Source of the DNA: Alphaproteobacteria bacterium
GTDB lineage: Bacteria > Pseudomonadota > Alphaproteobacteria > UBA8366 > GCA-2717185
DNA: 64,000 bases
Assembly (NCBI GenBank): GCA_012103325.1
Contig: WLWY01000013.1
Location: 62,001-126,000, forward strand
Reading direction: 5' to 3'
The notes beneath the pieces are model-generated. The model worked only from the letters and a program-made list of their open reading frames with translations, made no database searches and was not told where the DNA came from. Below, one piece after another: positions 25,833 through 32,467 of the stretch. How positions within the stretch are numbered: the stretch's first letter is position 1; each line of letters starts with the position of its first letter. The translations under genes and the position numbers were made by a program.

Positions 25833-26978
25833 ATGTCGGAACACGACGGCCCGCGCAGCGACGCCGGCATCAACCGTGAGCTCCAGCTGTCTGGAGTGCT
25901 ATCCGTTGCCCCGGATGCCATCATCGCGGTTGGCCGCGACTCGAAAATTCGCATTTTTAATGCAGGGGCGGAGAAACTGTTCGGCTATCTGGCTGCCGAC
26001 ATCATGGGCCAGTCGTTGGACGAACTAATTCCTGCCCGATTCCGAACGGCGCACGCGACGCATATGGAGCGCTTCCAAGCTTCAACAGAGCAAAGCCGGC
26101 TGATGGCCGAACGCAGCGTGATTGTAGGCGTGCGCGCGGATGGTTCGGAATTCCCAGCTGAGGCTTCCGTTTCCAAGTTGGAGATGGACGGCGAACTTAT
26201 TTTAACGGTGATGTTGCATGACGTAACGGCCAGGAAACAGGCCGAGGCTGAACTGATCGCTGCTAAGGAACAGGCTGAGCAAGCGCTCATACAAGCCGAA
26301 AAGATGGCCGCGGTGGGTACGCTGGCAAGCGGCATCGGTCATGAAATCAATAATCCTCTTTACGCGATTCTAGGCGCGGCCGAGGCAATTCGCGACGGCG
26401 ATGACCCGGTTCGCCGAAAGGCGCACGCACAAGACATTATCGACTATTGCAAACACGTCTCGGGGATCATTAAGAACCTGACCAGTTATGCCCGGCCTGC
26501 CGAAAGGCACGGACTGGAACCGATTGATGTCAATGAAGTAATCGCCGAGGCCATTGCGATGATCAAGCTGTCGTTCCACTCGGACATTATGGAATTCGAT
26601 CAGCAGCTTAACCCGGTGCCCGCAATATTCGCCAAGTCTGAAGACGTCCAGCAGGCGTTTTTCAATGTTATCCGCAATGGTCTTCAGGCGATGGGCAGTG
26701 AGGGTACGCTGGCAATCGAGAGCGTTTGCGATGCCGGCCGGGTGTCCGTGCGAGTCCGTGACACCGGCGCCGGAATTGCCCCCGAGAACCTGGCCAAAAT
26801 TTACGACCCCTTCTTTACGACAAAAGGGCCGGAGGAAGGCGAAGGCATCGGGCTTTTCGTGGTCCGGCAGATCGTCGAGAAATATGGCGGCATTATTGAA
26901 TTCGAAAGCCGCGTGGGCGAAGGAACGGAGTGCACGATCTCATTTCCAATCCGCGAGCCAAATGGAGAGGACCTTTGA
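25833..26978 (+). CDS. PAS-domain sensor histidine kinase
   Basis: A 381-residue soluble kinase. Residues 20-130 form a PAS domain (LSVAPDAIIAVGRDSKIRIFNAGAEKLFGY). A coiled linker leads to the dimerisation/phosphoacceptor domain with GHEINNPL (His near residue 172), the NtrB/HWE-like H-box style of two-component kinases with soluble sensors. The ATPase domain follows with NVIRNGLQAM (N box), VRDTGAGIAPENL (G1), YDPFFTTKGPEEGEGIGL (F and G2). No membrane helices are seen, so it senses a cytoplasmic signal, perhaps redox or oxygen through the PAS domain. The adjacent single-domain response regulator is its likely partner. Confidence 0.9.
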   Translation: MSEHDGPRSDAGINRELQLSGVLSVAPDAIIAVGRDSKIRIFNAGAEKLFGYLAADIMGQSLDELIPARFRTAHATHMERFQASTEQSRLMAERSVIVGVRADGSEFPAEASVSKLEMDGELILTVMLHDVTARKQAEAELIAAKEQAEQALIQAEKMAAVGTLASGIGHEINNPLYAILGAAEAIRDGDDPVRRKAHAQDIIDYCKHVSGIIKNLTSYARPAERHGLEPIDVNEVIAEAIAMIKLSFHSDIMEFDQQLNPVPAIFAKSEDVQQAFFNVIRNGLQAMGSEGTLAIESVCDAGRVSVRVRDTGAGIAPENLAKIYDPFFTTKGPEEGEGIGLFVVRQIVEKYGGIIEFESRVGEGTECTISFPIREPNGEDL

Positions 26979-26979
26979 C

Positions 26980-27384
26980 ATGAAGCACAAGATACTCGTG
27001 GTCGAGGACGAAGCGGAAATCCGCAAAACCATATGCTTGCAACTTGAAGGAAGCATCTACGATGTGCTCGAGGCCGAGGATGGAGAGAGAGGCATCGAGT
27101 TGCTCGACAACGAAAACATTCTTGAGGTTGTCGTGATCATTTGTGATGTCCGCATGCCCAAGGTTAATGGCATAGAGGCCGTTGCGTACTTCCGCGAAAA
27201 CTATCCCACCATCCCGATCATCGTGCTGACCGGCTACCCGGACACGCAATTGGCGATCGATTTCATGAAGAGCGGCGTAGTTGAGTTTCTGGTCAAACCG
27301 GTGGAGAAAAAGGAACTGTTGGAGGCCGTTGCTAAGGCTGCTCGTCAGCACAGCCTGTTCGGCGCGTCTCCGTCAAGCGTTTGA
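26980..27384 (+). CDS. Single-domain response regulator (CheY-like)
   Basis: A 134-residue receiver domain with no output domain. The acidic pocket ED-E (residues 9-12), the phosphoacceptor Asp56 in IICDVRMPKVNG, the Thr/Ser in IIVLTGYPD and Lys in FLVKPVEKKE are all present. It starts 1 bp after the kinase stop, so the two are a cognate pair. With no DNA-binding domain, its output must pass by protein contact, possibly to the PAS-BTAD regulator encoded next. This is an inference from gene order. Confidence 0.9.
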   Translation: MKHKILVVEDEAEIRKTICLQLEGSIYDVLEAEDGERGIELLDNENILEVVVIICDVRMPKVNGIEAVAYFRENYPTIPIIVLTGYPDTQLAIDFMKSGVVEFLVKPVEKKELLEAVAKAARQHSLFGASPSSV

Positions 27385-27572
27385 TGTCCGCGTCCTCAAA
27401 GGGCGGCATCGTTGAATATTGCGGTCGCCGGACCACTGGCTGATAGAGACCAACCATGTTCTCGAGCTTCCGGCTCTCTCGTTGGTCCATTATCGAAATT
27501 GTTTGCCGCTGCGTTGGAAAAAAATCCACCTATTCTTTGGACGGTGTTTATGGACTCCGGTCAGCGGCTAAA

Positions 27573-27586
27573 TTGATTTAGGTCAT
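27573..27586. promoter_or_regulatory. Degenerate FNR-like box
   Basis: TTGATTTAGGTCAT has a perfect left half and a weak right half. It lies about 100 bp upstream of the PAS-BTAD regulator. Confidence 0.3.
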
Positions 27587-27668
27587 TTTCAGCTTCTGGA
27601 ATGGTGGGCACCGTGAGCGGTGGCCCAAATGATAACGACAATAAAAATAAAATCCGGGGCGCCGAACA

Positions 27669-27686
27669 GGGGGGAGACGAGATATT
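27669..27686 (+). promoter_or_regulatory. Shine-Dalgarno sequence that decides an AUU start
   Basis: A GGGGGGAG run (about 27669-27676) is followed after 7 bases by ATT. This is the only well-placed ribosome-binding site for the regulator and points to a non-canonical start codon. Confidence 0.55.
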
Positions 27687-28853
27687 AAAACGCTCGATAT
27701 AGTCGAATTCGCCTCCGATCCGGCATTTGCGCTTGATGGAGATATGCGGGTGTTGGGATGGAATGCCGGTGCGGTGAAATTATTGGGATATTCGGCGGCC
27801 GAGGCTACCGGCCAGAGGTGCGGCCAGGTATTGCAGGCGTTTTATCCTACCGGGGAACCACTTTGCTCGATGATGTGCGAGGGTCGTGCGTGCATCTCCA
27901 TTGGCGACAAATGGAACATAGGTGCGTGTAAAATTAGGCACAAGAACGGCCAAATGATTTCCGCCGGAATTAGTACATTGGTGATTCCCTCCGAGGCTAG
28001 GGAGCAAGACCGGGACGAACCGGTAGCAGTGGTGTTTCTGCGTGAAGCGGGTTGGGTCGATCCCAAGTTAGTCGGTAGGCAGCCGCTGAGGATCTTCACT
28101 CTCGGGCATTTTGGCTTGGCCATCGCTGGCAAGGGATTAGAGGTCGACAACTGGAAGCGTCAACAGGCGGTATTGGTCTTGAAATGCCTCGTCAGTCAAC
28201 TGGGGCGCCCGGTGCACCGCGAGCGCCTGATTGACTGGTTGTGGCCGGATGCCGATATGACGCGCGGATGGCAACGCCTGAAGGTGACGATTTCGTTCCT
28301 GCGTGAAAAATTGCGCGACGGCGGTGCGGCCAGAGAAACCATCGAGACCGTCGGCCAGTCTTATATTTTGCGTCGTGATGCGGTCTGGGTCGATTCGGAC
28401 GCCTTCGGAGATCTGGTTGCCGCGGGCTGGCGGTCGCTAAGGATCGGCGACGGGTTGGAGGCACGATCCCGCTTCGAAGAGGCGCAAAGCCTCTATCGCG
28501 GCGATTACCTGGAAGACGAGCCCTATGTGGACTGGTGCGCGGAAGAACGGGAACGCTTACGCGAGGTCTATCTGGAAATGCTCGACGGTATGGCGAAATG
28601 CTATGCCCAGGAAGGCTTATTCATGGAGGCCGTGCAGATCTGTAAGGCCGCGCTCCACAACGATCCGGGCCGTGAGAGTTTTCTCCGCGCCTTGCTCGAA
28701 AACCTGGTCAAACTTGGTCAACCCGACTGGGCCGAAGTCCAGTTCAATTCCTGGCGTCGAAGCCTCGATGACGAATACGGTCTCAAACCGACCCCTGAAA
28801 CGATGCGGGTCTTTGCCCAACTGATCGGCGACCGTTCCAGCGCAAGCTGCTAG
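27684..28853 (+). CDS. PAS-BTAD (SARP-like) transcriptional regulator, probable AUU start
   Basis: The protein has a PAS domain (about residues 5-120, with a cysteine-rich loop LCSMMCEGRAC), a winged-helix DNA-binding domain of the OmpR/SARP type (residues 145-235, LKCLVSQLGRPVHRERLIDWLWPDADMTRGWQRLKVTISFLREKL) and a bacterial transcriptional activator (BTAD/TPR) domain to the end. The first ATG, at 27744, would cut off the first strand of the PAS domain. The frame continues upstream to a stop at 27648 without ATG, GTG, TTG or CTG, but ATT at 27684 lies 7 bases after a perfect GGGGGGAG. I therefore propose an AUU start, giving 389 residues. The stop codon is part of a transposon target duplication. 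Confidence 0.75.
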   Translation: MKTLDIVEFASDPAFALDGDMRVLGWNAGAVKLLGYSAAEATGQRCGQVLQAFYPTGEPLCSMMCEGRACISIGDKWNIGACKIRHKNGQMISAGISTLVIPSEAREQDRDEPVAVVFLREAGWVDPKLVGRQPLRIFTLGHFGLAIAGKGLEVDNWKRQQAVLVLKCLVSQLGRPVHRERLIDWLWPDADMTRGWQRLKVTISFLREKLRDGGAARETIETVGQSYILRRDAVWVDSDAFGDLVAAGWRSLRIGDGLEARSRFEEAQSLYRGDYLEDEPYVDWCAEERERLREVYLEMLDGMAKCYAQEGLFMEAVQICKAALHNDPGRESFLRALLENLVKLGQPDWAEVQFNSWRRSLDDEYGLKPTPETMRVFAQLIGDRSSASC

Positions 28854-29119
28854 GAGCCTGTCCGAGTAATGCTTACGGTCTGCATCGACCAGAGAACCGT
28901 GCGTGTTAGGAGCGGGTGCGCCGGCGATGCTGGAGGCATCGTCAAGTGCCCACGACGCGGCACGCGCGTTTCTCTGATCGACCCAAAGGGCCGCGTTCAC
29001 AAGGGTTTGGGATGTCGTCCGGCGCCGCTCGCGATGCCACCGGCATCGCCACGCGACACCATCCTAGCTCAACCCCTTGTGAACGCGGTGCAGACCATAA
29101 GCATTACTCGGACAGGCTC
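28854..29119. mobile_element. MITE-like element, 266 bp, with nested inverted repeats
   Basis: The terminal inverted repeats 28854-28884 and 29089-29119 match at 30 of 31 positions, starting GAGCCTGTCCGAGTAATGC. Direct CTAG copies flank the element at 28850-28853 and 29120-29123, consistent with a 4-bp target duplication. Inside, 28991-29005 and 29074-29088 are a second perfect 15-bp inverted repeat contiguous with the right end. There is no transposase gene. The element sits exactly at the stop codon of the PAS-BTAD regulator. The terminal sequence resembles ends of IS5-type elements, but the family is not certain. Confidence 0.8.
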
Positions 29120-29331
29120 CTAGTCCACAACACCTCATCTCCACATTGACGGTTCGGAAACACCTGGTGTTACCGCCGTGTTACCGCCGCCTACTAACGT
29201 TCGCGTAAATCAAAATCGCGATGGTTGGTGGAGGTTTTCACGATGTTACCAGGGCGTAACCGGCTCGTGTTTTGGTTCAATCGAACTTGCCCCGCCGGGG
29301 TAAGGCTAAAACGCACGACGGTAAATTCGGA

Positions 29332-29541
29332 ATGGTTGATCCGGGAACGCTGGAATCGTTTGTAGTTCGTATTTGGTTGGAAGGTGGGCCAGGAAATAAC
29401 CCGACATGGCGTGGTCATGTTCAACACGTTCAAGGAGAGGAAGAGAGTTATTTCCAGAACCTGTCGGAATTGAGGGAATTTCTTGAGCTTATCAGCGGCG
29501 TTTCTTTGCCGGTCGGGGATCAGGCGCAAATGAATGGCTAG
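29332..29541 (+). CDS. Small conserved-looking protein, unknown function
   Basis: A 69-residue soluble protein. The body ESFVVRIWLEGG, a WRGHVQHVQ stretch and a C-terminal helix ELREFLELISG looks like a small alpha/beta domain of a type commonly seen as short hypothetical proteins beside regulatory genes; I do not recognise a named family. ATG 29332 is the first ATG in frame; a TTG at 29272 would add 20 basic residues. The gene lies 29 bp before the first di-heme peroxidase-like gene and may be co-transcribed with it. Function unknown. Confidence 0.55.
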   Translation: MVDPGTLESFVVRIWLEGGPGNNPTWRGHVQHVQGEEESYFQNLSELREFLELISGVSLPVGDQAQMNG

Positions 29542-29569
29542 CAAGTCATTATTTTTAAGGGATCTAGCG

Positions 29570-30679
29570 ATGAATAGAACGGTTTCATCAAGAATTTCAT
29601 GGTGGGCTGCGTTGGCGGTCGGCGTCGCCGTAATTGCATCACCGGTTGTGGCGGCTGACTTTGGCCCCGTGCCGATGTTGAAGGTCGACGCCAAGAAGGC
29701 AGCGTTGGGTAAGCGGTTGTTTTTCGATGCCCGGCTTTCCGGCGACGCCGGCGTCAGTTGTTCCACTTGCCATATTCCGGAGAAAGGGTTCGGTGATGGT
29801 TTGGCGTTGTCCAAGGCCTATCCGGGCTCGGATGGATTTCGGAACACGCCGACCTTGATCAATACCGCGCATAAGGCGGCATGGTTTCATGATGGCCGGC
29901 TAGGCACCAACCTCAATGACGTGACTCGGGAAATGATTACCGAGACCTATGTCATGAATATGGACATGCGTCTGATGCAAGAGCGCGTCAAGCAGGATCC
30001 GGTTTACGTAAAGATGTTCAAGGACGCCGGTTACGGTGAGCCGTCCAACGGATCGGTCCGGAAGGCAATTCCCGAATATCTAAAAACACTGACATCAAGA
30101 GGGTCGCCTTTCGATGCGGGAAAAATGTCGGCGGCGGCTCAAAGCGGTTTCGAGCTGTTCAAAGGCAAGGCCGGCTGTTCGCAATGCCATTCCGGTCCCC
30201 GTTTCTCCGACGATACCCCCCACAATCTCGGCGTGCCCGAAAACCCGGAAATCTGGTCGAACCCCGCACGGCATATGACCTATGTGGCTTTCGGCATGTT
30301 CATGGGCATCGAGAATTACATGAACATCCGCCGCGATGTTGGCGCCCATATCCGCACTCATAAGGCGGACGGCTCGGACATTGGAAAATTCATGACGCCG
30401 ACGCTTCGCGAGCTGACCCATACGGGGCCGTATATGCACAACGGCGTCATGAAGACGCTTGAAGATGTTGTCGCTTTCTACAATCGCGGCGGCGGTGACG
30501 ATATCAATAAGGATCCACGCATCAAGCCGTTGAGCTTAAGCCAGGAAGAGAGCGCCAATCTGGTGGCCTTTCTGCAGTCTTTGTCAGGCCAACCCCTGAC
30601 GGGGCCGGAACATGTCTGGAAAGACCCGATCAACGTTAACTACGCGGTGATCAAAGATTGGCTCAAGCAGAAAAATTAG
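29570..30679 (+). CDS. idrP1/2: Di-heme cytochrome c peroxidase/MauG-like protein (IdrP type), first copy
   Basis: A 369-residue periplasmic protein with a signal peptide (cleavage near VVAA, residue 29) and two c-heme motifs: CSTCH (N-terminal, with LGKRLFFDARLSGDAGVSCSTCH, the CcP hallmark) and CSQCH near residue 205. FMTPTLRELTHTGPYMHNGVMKTLEDVVAFYNRGGG is the canonical C-terminal MauG/CcP segment. ATG 29570 has AAGGGA upstream. It is the first of two such genes preceding a Rieske protein and an arsenite-oxidase-like molybdoenzyme. Exactly this set (two di-heme peroxidase-like proteins plus IdrB and IdrA) defines iodate reductase loci, where these proteins are thought to remove hydrogen peroxide or hypoiodous acid. 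Which of the two is P1 cannot be decided. Confidence 0.85.
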   Translation: MNRTVSSRISWWAALAVGVAVIASPVVAADFGPVPMLKVDAKKAALGKRLFFDARLSGDAGVSCSTCHIPEKGFGDGLALSKAYPGSDGFRNTPTLINTAHKAAWFHDGRLGTNLNDVTREMITETYVMNMDMRLMQERVKQDPVYVKMFKDAGYGEPSNGSVRKAIPEYLKTLTSRGSPFDAGKMSAAAQSGFELFKGKAGCSQCHSGPRFSDDTPHNLGVPENPEIWSNPARHMTYVAFGMFMGIENYMNIRRDVGAHIRTHKADGSDIGKFMTPTLRELTHTGPYMHNGVMKTLEDVVAFYNRGGGDDINKDPRIKPLSLSQEESANLVAFLQSLSGQPLTGPEHVWKDPINVNYAVIKDWLKQKN

Positions 30680-30689
30680 GATTAGGGCT

Positions 30690-31853
30690 ATGAAAAAAGG
30701 CAAAACACTATCCCACGCTATTGTCGCAGCCTCCCTGGGAATCGCGGGCCTTGGATTTGGATTTTCTGCAGCTGCCGATGTAAATCCGCCTCTGGCCGCG
30801 CTAGGGATGCCACCGGTACCCCGTGACAACCCGCAAACCCCAGAGAAAATTGAACTCGGCAAGCTGTTGTTCTTTGATTCACGCATCGGTGGCGACGCTT
30901 CCGTTTCCTGCGCCGATTGCCATGTGCCAAAACAGGGCTGGGGATTCAATGATCCTATTTCCCGTGGTTACCCGGGTGTTATTCACTGGCGCAACAGTCA
31001 GACCGTCATCAATGCCGCCTACCTTGGGAAGCTGTTTTGGGTTGGCGCGGCGAAGTCCCTGGAAGCCCAGGCTCCCGGTGCGGCGCTTGGTGCCGTGTCG
31101 GGCAATGGCGAACGGGACATGGTCGAGGCGCGCCTCGCCTTCATTCCCGAATATGTAAAGCGCTTCAATCAGGTATTTGGCGACGACTGGCCGAAAGTGA
31201 ATAACGTCTGGAAGGCCATGGCCGCCTTCGAGCGGACATTGATCCATAACGATACGCCATTCGACAAATTTATGCGTGGAGACAGGAGCGCGCTTAGCGA
31301 AGAACAAGTGCGCGGGTTCCAGCTTTTTCAGGGCAAGGCCAATTGTGTCGAGTGCCACAACGGACCGCTTCTCACCGATCAGAAGTTTTATAATCTGGGC
31401 GTCCCCAGGGCCGAGGATTGGTCGGAGAGCGGGCTCGCGCAAATCACGTTCCGCTATGAGCAACTCGCCAAGGGCGTGACCGAAAAACTGTACCGCAAGA
31501 TCAAGGATGATGCGGGCCTTTACTACCGGACCAAGCAAAAATCCGACATGGGAAAGTTCCGTACCCCACCGTTGCGCTACACCGCCTACACGGCGCCATT
31601 CATGCATAACGGCTCCTTCTTCGACTTCGACGAAATTGTTGATTTCTACAACGAAGGCGGTGGGACGAATGAATTCACCGACGGTGTCATGGCGAAGAAC
31701 AAGACCAAGCTCTTGAAGAAACTCGGGCTGACCGATGAGGAGAAGGCGGACTTGGTCGCGTTCCTCGAGTCGCTTAGCGGTGAGGAGATCAAGATGACGA
31801 CACCGAAACTGCCGCCCTATGCGCCGCTTCCTGCTGTAGTGCAGGCGAATTGA
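30690..31853 (+). CDS. idrP1/2: Di-heme cytochrome c peroxidase/MauG-like protein (IdrP type), second copy
   Basis: A 387-residue paralogue of the preceding protein, with a signal peptide ending near SAAAD and two heme motifs: CADCH after LGKLLFFDSRIGGDASVSCADCH, and CVECH in the second domain. FRTPPLRYTAYTAPFMHNGSFFDFDEIVDFYNEGGG is the C-terminal CcP signature. It starts 10 bp after the first copy and ends 13 bp before the Rieske gene, so the four genes are one transcription unit. The two copies are clearly diverged, which argues for distinct roles (for example separate substrates or a heterodimer) rather than a recent duplication. Confidence 0.85.
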   Translation: MKKGKTLSHAIVAASLGIAGLGFGFSAAADVNPPLAALGMPPVPRDNPQTPEKIELGKLLFFDSRIGGDASVSCADCHVPKQGWGFNDPISRGYPGVIHWRNSQTVINAAYLGKLFWVGAAKSLEAQAPGAALGAVSGNGERDMVEARLAFIPEYVKRFNQVFGDDWPKVNNVWKAMAAFERTLIHNDTPFDKFMRGDRSALSEEQVRGFQLFQGKANCVECHNGPLLTDQKFYNLGVPRAEDWSESGLAQITFRYEQLAKGVTEKLYRKIKDDAGLYYRTKQKSDMGKFRTPPLRYTAYTAPFMHNGSFFDFDEIVDFYNEGGGTNEFTDGVMAKNKTKLLKKLGLTDEEKADLVAFLESLSGEEIKMTTPKLPPYAPLPAVVQAN

Positions 31854-31866
31854 GGGAATTTGAACA

Positions 31867-32454
31867 ATGACAGATCAAACACAAATGTCGGAAATCGGCA
31901 CATCTCAAATGCCGTCTAAGGTGGATCATCCAGCCGGTAAATGTCTGATGTCGCGCCGGAAGTTCCTACTGACATCCGGGATTGCGACTTCGACGGTCAT
32001 GGTTGCCATGAACACCGGCGCGGCCGCGACGAAAATTCCCGCGATGGTGGCCACCTATCCACGCAAGAAAATCGGCAAGCTCAGCGCGCTTAAGACCGAT
32101 ATGCCGGTGGGTTTTGAATACCCGGATGAAGGTGCGTACGCGCAGTCCATGCTGGTCAAGCTCGGCACGGAGGCCGGCGGCGGCATCGGTCCCCGGAAGG
32201 ACGTTGTCGCCTTCAACTATTTCTGCACGCATCAGGGCGGCGATCTGTCGGGCACATACAAGGCCGACACCAAGTCGCTGGGCGCCTGTCCGCTGCACCT
32301 TTCGACTTACGATTTGACCCGGCACGGGATTCTCATTTCCGGTCAAGCTTACCAAAGCCTTCCCCAGGTTCTGCTCGAACTGCAGGGCGACGACATCTAC
32401 GCCGTCGGCGTGTTCGGTTTGATCTTTGGTCGCTACGACAATTTGCAAGGATAG
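31867..32454 (+). CDS. idrB: Rieske iron-sulfur subunit, Tat-exported (IdrB/AioB-like)
   Basis: A 195-residue protein with a twin-arginine signal (MSRRKFLLTSG, residues 28-38, preceded by an N-terminal extension) and a Rieske domain. The cluster ligands are Cys-His in FCTHQGGDL and Cys-His in ACPLHLSTYD. Neither box has the extra cysteine that forms the disulfide in bc1-type Rieske proteins, so no disulfide is expected, as in some AioB proteins. The molybdopterin subunit that follows lacks a signal, so the Rieske protein probably carries the folded complex through the Tat pore. This is the same architecture as arsenite oxidase and iodate reductase; the two upstream di-heme proteins favour iodate reductase. 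Confidence 0.85.
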   Translation: MTDQTQMSEIGTSQMPSKVDHPAGKCLMSRRKFLLTSGIATSTVMVAMNTGAAATKIPAMVATYPRKKIGKLSALKTDMPVGFEYPDEGAYAQSMLVKLGTEAGGGIGPRKDVVAFNYFCTHQGGDLSGTYKADTKSLGACPLHLSTYDLTRHGILISGQAYQSLPQVLLELQGDDIYAVGVFGLIFGRYDNLQG

Positions 32455-32467
32455 GGAGACACGAGCG

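Noticed and set aside
29101..29331. Promoter or FNR box before the di-heme peroxidase genes
   Set aside because: I looked for TTGAT-N4-ATCAA or strong sigma70 boxes between the MITE and 29570 and found no convincing match.
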